Below, one piece after another: positions 42,698 through 50,871 of a stretch of DNA of 64,000 nt; positions within the stretch are counted from its first letter, which is position 1; the number at the start of each line of letters is the position of its first letter. Both the position numbers and the translations under genes were made by a program. The notes below the pieces were generated by a model. It had not been told where the DNA came from, did not search any database, and saw nothing but the letters and a program-made list of their open reading frames with translations. The DNA lies in assembly GCF_039602135.1 (NCBI RefSeq), contig NZ_CP125942.1:3162001-3226000 (forward strand), read 5' to 3'. Origin of the DNA: Glutamicibacter sp. B1. Its GTDB lineage: Bacteria > Actinomycetota > Actinomycetes > Actinomycetales > Micrococcaceae.

Positions 42698-43010
42698 GCC
42701 GCTCCTTGGATTTCGCATCGATTAGTGTCCACAGCCCAGTCTGCCAGCAATGCCTGGGCGTTTGGCAAGCAGATGCCGCCAGATGACCAGTATTCATTGC
42801 AGGAATGATTCAGCTGTACTCAGCCGAGTCCGTGTCGGGCACTGCCGTCACCCTCACACAGGCAAGCCCAAGGTTTCTGCCACTGTCTTGACGAGGGAAA
42901 ACATGATTCAGTGCCCGAAATTTCCGACCCACGACGCAGGTTGGAACCGTGCATGGATCTAATTAGCTAAGCTAACTACCTGACTAGCGCATCGAAAGGG
43001 AAGCACTCAA

Positions 43011-44405
43011 ATGAACCACTCGCCACCGCCAGTCCAGCTCATGTGGTTCCGCGATGACCTGCGCACCGCAGATAATCCCGCACTAACCTCCGCCTTATCC
43101 GCAGGACCAGTGATCGCAGTATTCATTCTTGACGAGGATTCCCCGGGCATTCGCCCGTTGGGTGGTGCGGCCAAGTGGTGGCTGCACCAAGGGTTGAAAA
43201 GCCTACAGGCGTCGCTGGTGGAACTAGGCATTCCGCTTGTCCTGTCTAAAGGTTCAGCGGACGAGAAAATCCCGGCTTTGGCCAAGCAAACCAAGGCCGG
43301 GGCTGTTCACTGGAACCGCCGTTATGGTCAACCGGAACGCGAGGTGGATACCCAAGCCAAAACCGCACTACGCGACCTCGGACTCGAAGCTCACAGCTAT
43401 CCCGGCACGCTATTGCACGAACCGTGGGAACTGATGACCAAGAACGAAACCGGTTACAAGGTCTTCACACCTTTCTACAATGCCCTGCGCGACAGCACCA
43501 TCAGGCCGCCGCTCCCAGCACCTGCAGCCCAAGATCACGTCACCGAATCGGCAATCCCCTCCGGTCTCGAACTGGAAGAACTCGAACTGCTGCCGGCAAC
43601 AATGGATTGGACTGCAGGATTGGCAGAGCGGTGGGAACCCGGCGAAGTGCCTGCGCGCCAACGGCTCGAAGAGGTCCTGGAATCAATCGCCGAAGACTAT
43701 CCGGTTCACCATGACCGGCCCGATCTGGACGGAACTTCCGCCCTGTCTCCTGCGCTGCGTTGGGGGCATCTGGGCGCCCACGAGATGTGGGATGCTCTGG
43801 GCCGGCTTGCCGCTGAGAATCCCAAAGCAGCCGAAGGGGCCACCGCAATGCGGCGCCAGCTGGCCTGGCGAGACTTCTGCTGGCACCTGTACTACCATCA
43901 CCCGCACCTGCCGGAGCGGAACCTTCGCGCAGAGTTCGACCACTTCGACTGGGCATGGCCGGAGGACGATCCGCAAACTGCGGGCCACGTCGCCGCTTGG
44001 CAGCGCGGTAAGACGGGCTTTCGCCTGGTCGACGCGGGCATGCAGCAGCTCTGGCAGACCGGATGGATGCACAACCGGGTGCGCATGGTTGCAGCCAGCC
44101 TGCTGGTCAAGAACCTGCAGGTGCATTGGAAGGTCGGCGAGCGCTGGTTCTGGGACACCTTGGTGGATGCGGACATTGCCTGCAATACCGCCAATTGGCA
44201 GTGGGTTGCTGGCAGCGGCGCGGACGCTGCTCCGTATTTCAGGGTCTTCAATCCGGAATTGCAGGCCAAGAAATTCGACCCGCAAGGAAGCTATGCCTCC
44301 CGATTCGCACCGGTGGCCGCGGAGCCAATCGTGGATCTGAAGCAATCGCGGCGCGAGGCATTGGACGCCTATGAGCAGATGAAACTCCGAGGGGATGCAA
44401 GCTGA
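43011..44405 (+). CDS. phrB: Deoxyribodipyrimidine photolyase
   Basis: 464 residues. N-terminal alpha/beta antenna domain (LMWFRDDLRTADNPAL, AVFILDEDSP, AKWWLHQGLKSLQASL). C-terminal helical FAD domain: LSPALRWGHLGAHEMWDAL, MRRQLAWRDFCWHLYYHHPHL, then GKTGFRLVDAGMQQLWQTGWMHNRVRMVAASLLVKNLQVHWKVGERWFWDTLVDADIACNTANWQWVAGSGADAAPYFRVFNP, all signatures of class I CPD photolyases. It uses light to split pyrimidine dimers. Start has a AAAGGGA site. Single gene. Confidence 0.95.
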   Translation: MNHSPPPVQLMWFRDDLRTADNPALTSALSAGPVIAVFILDEDSPGIRPLGGAAKWWLHQGLKSLQASLVELGIPLVLSKGSADEKIPALAKQTKAGAVHWNRRYGQPEREVDTQAKTALRDLGLEAHSYPGTLLHEPWELMTKNETGYKVFTPFYNALRDSTIRPPLPAPAAQDHVTESAIPSGLELEELELLPATMDWTAGLAERWEPGEVPARQRLEEVLESIAEDYPVHHDRPDLDGTSALSPALRWGHLGAHEMWDALGRLAAENPKAAEGATAMRRQLAWRDFCWHLYYHHPHLPERNLRAEFDHFDWAWPEDDPQTAGHVAAWQRGKTGFRLVDAGMQQLWQTGWMHNRVRMVAASLLVKNLQVHWKVGERWFWDTLVDADIACNTANWQWVAGSGADAAPYFRVFNPELQAKKFDPQGSYASRFAPVAAEPIVDLKQSRREALDAYEQMKLRGDAS

Positions 44406-44486
44406 AGAACTCCTTCCCGGCCTAAGCGCGCTGGCACGTTCCGGGCCAACTGGACAGGGCAGCTGCGGCACCTGAGGTAAGTGAAG

Positions 44487-44756
44487 CTACGGCCGGCGTC
44501 CAATGGATAAATCATTCCAGCGTTCGGCTGCAATCGGGGATCGCGTCGCCAGATACTTCAGCAGCGCTACGCCTCGGTCCCTCACATTTGCCGAGGAACC
44601 AGCCAGCAGGAAGATGAAGCCATCGGCTCCACGATAATCGTTCCCGTGCCGCTCGTTACCCTGACCCGCTGCCTGTCTGCGGCTTCGCTTGCGCCCAATG
44701 CCTGCAAATAAGTCCAGCCAAGACCAATCCGTTTGCCATGTTCCTCCGAAGAACCA
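44487..44756 (-). pseudogene. Protein-like open frame without a start (possible gene remnant)
   Basis: Between photolyase and the DUF4383 gene, 89 codons stay open on the minus strand between TAA (44757-44759) and TAG (44487-44489). No ATG, GTG or TTG occurs in the first two thirds. It reads WSWLDLFAGIGRKRSRRQ, then NERHGNDYRGADGFIFLLAG and VALLKYLATRSPIAAERWND. The second half is strikingly protein-like. LDLFAGIG resembles motif I of cytosine-C5 methyltransferases, but nothing else supports that. A 28-codon frame with a good GGAGG site overlaps its start in another frame. It may be an eroded gene; it could also be chance. The surrounding 425 bases hold nothing else I can name. Confidence 0.35.
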
Positions 44757-44829
44757 TTACAGGGCTCCTCCCGGAACCCGCAGAACTCGACGCGGAACAG
44801 AATCCGTGTCCCAGGAAGGACTGATTGCC

Positions 44830-45240
44830 ATGCGCACTTCGCCTAACCGCTTGCTCGCAACAATTTTCGGAGCCGTGTATCTCCTAGTCGGCCTGCTCGG
44901 ATTCCTTGTCACTGCCGGCGTGGATTTCTTCGCCACAGAGGGCGGGAAGTTGATCATCTTCGAGGTCAACCCACTGCACAATGTCATCCACCTGGCTATC
45001 GGCGCAGCACTGCTTATTGCAGGGCTCGGATCCGTACGTGCTGCCAAGCTCGCCAACACCACGGTGGGCGCCGTCTATCTCCTCGTTGGCATTTTGGGGC
45101 TCTTCTTGGCTTCTACAGCATTGAACATTATTGCCCTGAACGGTGCAGATAACGTCCTGCATCTGGCCAGCGCACTTGTCCTGCTGTCGGTCGGCCTGTC
45201 CCAGGACCGGACTCCAGCAGCCCATACTGCACGGTCATGA
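44830..45240 (+). CDS. DUF4383 family membrane protein
   Basis: 136 residues from ATG 44830 with AAGGA nine bases upstream (the longer frame from 44689 is not protein-like). Four membrane helices in two repeats: ATIFGAVYLLVGLLGFLV and NVIHLAIGAALLIAGLGS, then TTVGAVYLLVGILGLFLA and DNVLHLASALVLLSVGL. The repeated 'GAVYLLVG-LG' and 'N-V-x-H-L' segments are those of DUF4383 proteins, common in actinobacteria. Function unknown. It overlaps the next gene by four bases (ATGA). Confidence 0.8.
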   Translation: MRTSPNRLLATIFGAVYLLVGLLGFLVTAGVDFFATEGGKLIIFEVNPLHNVIHLAIGAALLIAGLGSVRAAKLANTTVGAVYLLVGILGLFLASTALNIIALNGADNVLHLASALVLLSVGLSQDRTPAAHTARS

Positions 45241-45911
45241 ATTCCCCCGAGGCGACGGCCCCTGCCACCGAACCTCACATGCAAGGGCGAGATGCAACTG
45301 CGGGCTCCGTTGCCTTCGGCGGCCTATACGCCGGGATCGCTGGTCTAGGAGTCGCGGCGCTGGCCGCGGCTTCCTCCGCCAGCTTGGCATCGACGTTCGG
45401 GATCGGGTCCGCCCCGGCACCATGGTGGGCGTGGCTCGGCGCGATAGCATCCGCGGTGTGGGCAGGCATGGCGCTGGTCTACGCCGTGGCCAGCCTGTTG
45501 AAGGCAGCGGCCCCTGCCGTGAATCTCGCCGTCCCTTGCCTGGTGCTCGTCTCCTCCGTGCATTTGGCCAGCATTCTTGCCGGCCTTTGGGGGTTCCCGG
45601 AGGGAGCGAAGAATCTGGATCTCACCATTGGTTCCTTGCTGCTGCTTGAGCTGTCGGTGCTGTCGGTCTTCATGTGGCAGCGCAAGCGGCGGAAGAACCT
45701 TCCGCACCGGGCAGTGCGGTCCAGCAGCCTAGTTGTCCTCGGAGGCATGTTTGCCAGTTCAGTTGCGGTTGCGGCGGTTGCCAGTTTGGGGTTGGCAGCC
45801 TCGTCCGCCGGAGAACTGGCGGTACCTCATTCCGAACACGGCATTCATCATTCGGGAGACATCGACCCGGGAATCATTCAAAAGATGAAACAGGCAGAAC
45901 ACCACCACTAG
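45237..45911 (+). CDS. Membrane protein with histidine-rich tail
   Basis: 224 residues with about five hydrophobic helices (VAFGGLYAGIAGLGVAALAAASS, WWAWLGAIASAVWAGMALVYAVASLL, LVLVSSVHLASILAGLWGF, LTIGSLLLLELSVLSVFMW, LVVLGGMFASSVAVAAVASLGL) and a tail PHSEHGIHHSGDIDPGIIQK ending EHHH. The His-rich end suggests metal contact, but this is inference. Translationally coupled to the DUF4383 gene. Family not recognised. Confidence 0.65.
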   Translation: MNSPEATAPATEPHMQGRDATAGSVAFGGLYAGIAGLGVAALAAASSASLASTFGIGSAPAPWWAWLGAIASAVWAGMALVYAVASLLKAAAPAVNLAVPCLVLVSSVHLASILAGLWGFPEGAKNLDLTIGSLLLLELSVLSVFMWQRKRRKNLPHRAVRSSSLVVLGGMFASSVAVAAVASLGLAASSAGELAVPHSEHGIHHSGDIDPGIIQKMKQAEHHH

Positions 45912-45920
45912 CCGCAGCCC

Positions 45921-45952
45921 GGGGGCCAGTGCCAGGTATCCGGCTGGCCCCC
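45921..45952. terminator. Bidirectional hairpin between convergent genes
   Basis: gggggccag (45921-45929)/ctggccccc (45944-45952), 14-nt loop, between the His-tail membrane protein and the alcohol dehydrogenase gene. Confidence 0.65.
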
Positions 45953-45970
45953 ATAGCCGAGGATTGCTGG

Positions 45971-47032
45971 CTAGGCCCGCGGATCAACGATGATCTTCAC
46001 GTGTTCCTCGTTGTTGTTGATCAGCTGGTCAAAGCCTTCGGAAATAAGCTCATCAAGTCCGATGCGCCCGGTGATGAACGGTGCCAGATCCAGCTTGCCG
46101 CTTTGCACCAATGCAATGGTGTCCGGATGGTCATTGGCGTAGCCAATGGTGCCTCGCAGGTCGATTTCCTTCAGCACCAGCTTGGGCATGTCCACTTCAG
46201 GCTTATGCCCCCAGATCGAGACGTTGACGATCACCCCGCCGGGAGCCACCGCGTCCAGGAGCATGTCCAGCACCGCCGGGACCGAGGAGCACTCGAATCC
46301 GGCATCCGCACCACGGCCACCGGTAGCTTCGCGCACCTTCTCGGCCACGTCCCCGTCCCTCGGGTCGAAGACCTCGTCGGCCACCCCGGTTTCCCGCGCC
46401 TTGGCCTTGCGGGCCTCGGAGAGCTCCGAGATGTAGACCGTCAGCCCCTTGGCCTTGAGCACCGCTGCGGTCAGCAGTCCGATCGGGCCGGCCCCGCCCA
46501 CGATGGCCACCTGCCCGGCTTGGGCGCCCGAGCGGACGAAGGCGTGGTGGGCCACGGACAGCGGCTCGATCAGCGCGGCTTCATCCAGTGGGATCTTGCC
46601 GATGGGATGCACCCAGCGGCGTTCCACGACGATTTTCTCCGATAGCCCGCCGCCGCGGCCGCCCAGGCCGATGAAGTTCATGTCCCGGGAAAGCTGGTAC
46701 TGCTGGCCTTCGCCGGTGTCCACATCCTCGTGGATGATGTAGGGTTCCACCACGACGTTCTCGCCGACTTCGAGGCCGGTGACGCCCTCGCCCAGGGCGG
46801 TAATGGTTCCGGAGAACTCATGGCCCATGGTCACCGGCGCACTCTCCCCCGAGATCGGGTGCGGATGCCCGGCCGGCGGGATGAAGATCGGGCCCTCCAG
46901 GTACTCGTGCAGATCGGTGCCGCAGATGCCGCACCAGGCAACATCGATGGCCACCGTTCCGGGCTTCAGCACCGGCTCATCGATGTCTTCGATCCGGATG
47001 TCCTTCTGGTCGTAGTACCGTGCTGCTCGCAT
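45971..47032 (-). CDS. Zinc-dependent alcohol dehydrogenase (2,3-butanediol dehydrogenase-like)
   Basis: 353 residues from ATG 47032, preceded by GGGGGAG. Medium-chain dehydrogenase: catalytic zinc ligands in VAWCGICGTDLHEYLEGP (CGICGTDLHEY) and MGHEFSGTI (GHE), NAD-binding VGGAGPIGLLTAAVLKAKG, and C-terminal LDELISEGFDQLINNNEEHVKIIVDP. The CGICGTDLHEYLEGPIF and PHPISGE segments resemble (R,R)-2,3-butanediol dehydrogenases. It lacks the four-Cys structural zinc cluster of longer members; the region instead reads YQLSRDMNFIG. A substrate other than butanediol is possible. Confidence 0.85.
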   Translation of the reverse strand: MRAARYYDQKDIRIEDIDEPVLKPGTVAIDVAWCGICGTDLHEYLEGPIFIPPAGHPHPISGESAPVTMGHEFSGTITALGEGVTGLEVGENVVVEPYIIHEDVDTGEGQQYQLSRDMNFIGLGGRGGGLSEKIVVERRWVHPIGKIPLDEAALIEPLSVAHHAFVRSGAQAGQVAIVGGAGPIGLLTAAVLKAKGLTVYISELSEARKAKARETGVADEVFDPRDGDVAEKVREATGGRGADAGFECSSVPAVLDMLLDAVAPGGVIVNVSIWGHKPEVDMPKLVLKEIDLRGTIGYANDHPDTIALVQSGKLDLAPFITGRIGLDELISEGFDQLINNNEEHVKIIVDPRA

Positions 47033-47221
47033 GGCTCCCCCTCGAATCTTCCTGCCTGTTCCCGACCGGCCCAATGCCGATCGGTGCTTCCAGCACCCAA
47101 GCTACTGCGGCCGCCAGGATTTGAGAACCGTTGCAAAAGGTTTCACCCGATGGCCTCAGCAAGCCATCCAGTCAATGCCCAGCCAGCAACGCACGGCCTG
47201 GTTAGCGGCGCACAATGGACT

Positions 47222-47752
47222 ATGGACATCATGTCGGCGGCGCAGCGTTCGCGGCTCATGTCGCGCATTTCCAGCAAGAACACCGGGCCGGAACTGGCCT
47301 TGCGCCGATTCCTGCATGCCGCCGGGTACCGTTACCGCGTGCACGGCATCCTGCCTGCACAGCAAGTTGCCCAGCTGCACTCTTTGCATCCCGGGATCCC
47401 GTTGCGGGGCGGGAAGCTCCCCGGTTCCCCGGACCTCGTCTTCAGTGCCCGGCGCAAGGCGATCTTCGTCAACGGCTGCTTCTGGCACGGCCACGACTGC
47501 CCGGTGGGCCAGCGCCGCCCCGCATCCAATACGGGATATTGGAATCCCAAGCTGGATGCCAATATCGCCCGGGACCAGCGCAACCTCGATAACCTGGCCG
47601 CGCTTGGCTGGGAATCGCTGACGCTCTGGGAGTGCGAGCTGAAAACCATGGATGACGTCCTGCGCAGGGCAGCAAGCTTCCTCGGCCCCGTCCGCATCGC
47701 ACAGCGCGGCGCCACCGCGCAGGATCCGCCCCAGGGCACCGGCGTTGGCTAA
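47222..47752 (+). CDS. vsr: Very short patch repair endonuclease (Vsr), orphan
   Basis: 176 residues from ATG 47222 (ATG 47231 is an alternative; neither has a strong ribosome site). Vsr pattern: MSAAQRSRLMSRISSKNTGPELALRRFLHAAGYRYRVH, then LPGSPDLVFSARRKAIFVNGCFWHGHDCP and WNPKLDANIARDQRNLDNLAALGWESLTLWECELK. The catalytic Asp (SPDLVF) and the FWHGH metal site are present. Vsr nicks T:G mismatches left by deamination of 5-methylcytosine and is normally next to a C5 methyltransferase; none is adjacent here. About 20 extra residues (ILPAQQVAQLHSLHPGIPLR) sit between YRVH and LPGSPD, where the usual protein has only a few. Confidence 0.85.
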   Translation: MDIMSAAQRSRLMSRISSKNTGPELALRRFLHAAGYRYRVHGILPAQQVAQLHSLHPGIPLRGGKLPGSPDLVFSARRKAIFVNGCFWHGHDCPVGQRRPASNTGYWNPKLDANIARDQRNLDNLAALGWESLTLWECELKTMDDVLRRAASFLGPVRIAQRGATAQDPPQGTGVG

Positions 47753-47791
47753 GATCGGAGAGTCCACCCTGCCGATATCGAGGCCGCCGCT

Positions 47792-47810
47792 AGCGGTTAG
47801 CCGAACCAAC
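47792..47810. promoter_or_regulatory. Weak candidate iron box before the MFS gene
   Basis: agcggttagccgaaccaac matches the iron-box consensus at 13 of 19 positions, but 12 of the central 13 (ggttagccgaacc). It ends 16 bases before the MFS start codon, a repressing position. Taken alone it could be chance. Confidence 0.3.
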
Positions 47811-47826
47811 ACGTTCCCCGAGGTCC

Positions 47827-49110
47827 ATGAAATCCAGCACCCCCCGCTTCGAAGTCCCGGTGCTCCTGGGAACACAGACGCTGTTCAATATCGGTTTCTA
47901 CGCTGTGGTTCCTTTCCTTGCTGTAGTGCTAGCCAACGACTTCCTGCTAGCAGGTACCGCGGTGGGCCTGATCCTGGGTGTCCGGACCTTCGCCCAGCAA
48001 GGGCTCTTCCTGGCCGGAGGCAGCCTGGCCGATCGCTTCGGCGCCCGGCGCATGATTCTCATTGGTTGCGCGGTACGCGCCGCGGGGTTCTCCACACTGG
48101 CGGCCTCGCTGTCCGTAGGCGACCCGCAGCTCTGGCTATTTATCCTCGGCACATTGCTCACGGGATTCGGCGGAGCGCTCTTCTCCCCTGGCCTGAGCAT
48201 CCTGGTGGGCGCGGCCCAGACCGCGCGCGACAGGTGCCAGGCCACAGGAGCCAAACGGGCCTCCCTGTTTGCCTGGCTGAGCATTACCGGAGAGATCGGC
48301 GCCGTGACAGGACCGCTGGTCGGGGCTGCACTGTGGGGCTGGGGGTTCGCAACAGTTGCACGCTTCGGGGCGCTGTTCTTCATCGCCATCGGATTGTTCC
48401 TCGCTGCAGCCTTGCGCCGTCCCGCCCCGGACAGTTATTCGCGCGATCGCTCGGAAAGCCCGGAACAGCCGAAGCACCAGCCCGGCAGCCTGCGGCGCTG
48501 CCTTGCGGACCGGAAGTTCGTGGCGTTCTGCGCCTTGCATGCCTCGGACTTGCTGGCATACAACCAGCTCTATTTGGCCATCCCCCTGGAATTGCGACGC
48601 ACTGGCATGCCCACCCAGTGGCTGGGACTGGTATTCGCTTGGATCTCTGTACTGACCTTGGGCTTGCAATTGCCCGTCGCCTGGATCGCTGCACGGATCG
48701 GCACGGCGGCGACCCTGCGTTGCGGGTACTTCTCGAGCGTTTTGGGAATTGGCGTGCTGGCGTTCCTCCCGGCCTCTGCCTTCGGCGAGCAGACTGGTCC
48801 GATCCGCATTCTGTGCGCGGTCACTCTGCTGGCTTTGGGGCATATGAGCGTGCATCCCACGGCCTTGTCGTTGGTTCCAAAATTCGCCGGGCACCGCGCC
48901 ACTGGATCCTACTTCGGCCTGCTCGCCAGCTGCGGCGGCCTGGCTGTGCTGGTGGGGAACATGCTGGTCGGGTGGCTGCTGGCGCAGGCCGGCCAGGATC
49001 TCATCCCCGGCTTCCTGCCTTGGCTTTTCCTCATGCTCCCCTTGGGCCTTGCTGCTTGGCTCGCCGCATTACTCGTGCGACGCTCAGGTGTCCTTGCCCA
49101 GGGTGCATGA
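47827..49110 (+). CDS. MFS exporter upstream of an Opp/Nik-type importer
   Basis: 427 residues, 12 membrane helices, motif A GGSLADRFGARRMIL in loop 2-3, and a central loop with charged residues (SYSRDRSESPEQPKHQPG). Drug-H+ antiporter subfamily by layout (RTFAQQGLFLAGG, GFGGALFSPGLSILVG). Start ATG 47827 follows GAGG. In Gram-positive metallophore clusters an MFS exporter sits beside an Opp/Nik-type importer (CntE with CntABCDF); here the next gene is such an importer and both have candidate iron boxes, so metallophore export is a reasonable hypothesis. General drug efflux is the alternative. Confidence 0.82.
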   Translation: MKSSTPRFEVPVLLGTQTLFNIGFYAVVPFLAVVLANDFLLAGTAVGLILGVRTFAQQGLFLAGGSLADRFGARRMILIGCAVRAAGFSTLAASLSVGDPQLWLFILGTLLTGFGGALFSPGLSILVGAAQTARDRCQATGAKRASLFAWLSITGEIGAVTGPLVGAALWGWGFATVARFGALFFIAIGLFLAAALRRPAPDSYSRDRSESPEQPKHQPGSLRRCLADRKFVAFCALHASDLLAYNQLYLAIPLELRRTGMPTQWLGLVFAWISVLTLGLQLPVAWIAARIGTAATLRCGYFSSVLGIGVLAFLPASAFGEQTGPIRILCAVTLLALGHMSVHPTALSLVPKFAGHRATGSYFGLLASCGGLAVLVGNMLVGWLLAQAGQDLIPGFLPWLFLMLPLGLAAWLAALLVRRSGVLAQGA

Positions 49111-49258
49111 ACTGCGACACATGACGCTTAATCTGCGAAAAATTTCCATACGGCACCCCAACTTTGCACTACTCAGCTTCAACTCTTACAGAACGCTGCA
49201 CGGGTGCTTTCCTTCCGGTTTTCAAGCGGGGTAATTATCAGCAAGACAAGGCCGCTAA

Positions 49259-49277
49259 TTAGGGTACGCTTACCAAG
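49259..49277. promoter_or_regulatory. Candidate DtxR/IdeR iron box before the Opp/Nik-type importer
   Basis: ttagggtacgcttaccaag matches TWAGGTWAGSCTWACCTWA at 15 of 19 positions (my count, consensus from memory) and lies 49 bases before the binding-protein ATG, in a 216-base gap that holds no gene. Confidence 0.55.
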
Positions 49278-49326
49278 GCACTATTGCATTAGATGCCAAT
49301 CCATCACGTAATGCCGAAGGATTTCC

Positions 49327-50870
49327 ATGAAACTTGGACGATTGAGCGCGGCCGCAGGATTCGCGGCCCTTGCCCTCGCGCTGGCCGCCTGCAGCTCCAC
49401 CTCCGCCAGCTCCGCTCCGGAGAAAGCAGCGGACCCGGAGGCCCGGGTAGTCGTGGCCAACTTCCGTGCCCCGGTCTCCAATTGGGCGCTGGAAAGCGAC
49501 GACGCCTACGTGCTCTCCATCGCCGGCTGCCTGGAAACCCTGGCCAAATACGACCAGGGAACCAAAACCGTCGAACCGATGCTCGCTACCTCCTGGAAGC
49601 AGTCCTCGGACACCGAATGGGACTTCGAGCTGCGCAAGAACGTGGAATTCCAAGATGGCACCATCATGGATGCCAAAGCCGTAGCCGCTTCACTCAACCA
49701 TGTGCTCAAGGCGACCGCACCGGCCCGTGCGGTGAACCCCAAGACCATCAAGAAGGTTGAAGCCCTCGACGCTGATACCGTGCGGGTCACCACCCCCGGC
49801 GCGGATCCGCTGCTGCCCTACCGCATGGCCAGCGTGAACGCAGGTGTGCTCTCCCCTGCCGCGTACACCGGCAAGGGCATCGATCCGATGAATCATTGCA
49901 CCGGGCCTTTCGCCCCGGTCTCCGAAAAGCCGGGCAGTCCCTGACCTTGGACCGCAATGAGAATTACTGGGACGGCGAAGTGAAGCTGGCTGGCGGAGAA
50001 ATCCGCTACATCACCGAAGGCGCCACCCGTGCCACCCAGGTGCAGACCGGCGAAGCGGACATCTCGATGTCCATCCCGGCCACCAGCCTGGCTACCCTGG
50101 AGGCCGATGAGAAGATAAGCGTGCTCAAGGCCGATTCGCCTCGCACCTCGACCCTGTACCTGAACAACTCGCGAGCTCCATTCGACAACCCGGAGCTGCG
50201 CAAGGCCGCCACCATGGCCTTGGACCTGCCGGCCATGGCCGCGAGCATCTACGAAGGTGCAGCGCAGCCTGCCACCGGCCCCTTTGCCCCGAGCGAGCCA
50301 TGGGCCAACCCGGATCTGGGTGTCCCACAGGTGAACATCGAGGAAGCCAAGAAGTTGGTTGAGGCTTCGGGCTACAAGCAAGAGAAGCCGTTGGAGATCA
50401 TTGCCATCACCGAGCGCGCTGAGTTCGCCGGGGTAGGCGCCATCATCCAGGAACAGTTCAAGCAGATCGGCTTGCAGGCCAACGTAGTGACCAAGTCCTA
50501 CGGCGCCGCGGAGCCCGATGTGCTGGCCGGCAAGTACGACATGATCCTCAGCCAGCGCAACCGGATGATCGACATCGCTGATCCGATCGGCTTCCTGCAG
50601 TCCGACTACACCTGCGAGGGAGGCTACAACCTGAGCCACTACTGCAACAAGGACTACGACAAGCTGATCAACCAGGCATTGGTGGAAAAGGAAGAAACCA
50701 AGCGCCACGATCTCTACCGCCAGGCCGGAGACATCCTGGCCGAGGACGCCGTGAACGTCTGGCTGGTCAATGAGCAGGCCATCGACGGCGTTGGCTCCAA
50801 GGTCCAGGGCTACGTCCAGGATCCGCTGACCCGTTACGTGATGACCAAGGACCTGGCGAAGACCAAGTAA
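49327..50870 (+). pseudogene. Family 5 ABC substrate-binding lipoprotein gene, single-base frameshift
   Basis: Two frames together make one family 5 (Opp/Dpp/Nik) binding protein of about 515 residues. Frame one: lipoprotein signal (AAAGFAALALALAAC) to PMNHCTGPFAPVSEKPGSP and TGA at 49942-49944. The -1 frame continues GQSLTLDRNENYWDGEVKLAGGEIRYI to TAA 50870. The expected 'VSEKPGQSLTLDRNENYWDG' is restored by one extra C near 49932-49935 (gccgggcagtcc), so a single base is missing. The conserved GTGPF reads CTGPF. All downstream transporter genes are intact, so this is a recent loss, a phase-variable site or a sequencing error. The ligand may be a metal chelate, given the iron box; peptide or nickel are alternatives. 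Confidence 0.88.
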
Positions 50871-50871
50871 C

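Noticed and set aside
42962..42984. ttagctaagctaac before the photolyase gene as an iron box
   Set aside because: Only about 10 of 19 consensus positions match, and photolyase has no link to iron control.
46730..47221. N-terminal extension of the Vsr frame
   Set aside because: Antisense to the alcohol dehydrogenase and not Vsr-like; Vsr sequence begins at 47222.
47652..49124. 490-codon plus-strand frame overlapping the MFS gene
   Set aside because: A different frame of the MFS gene; Pro/Arg/Ser-rich with no domain, whereas 47827-49110 has clear membrane helices and motif A.
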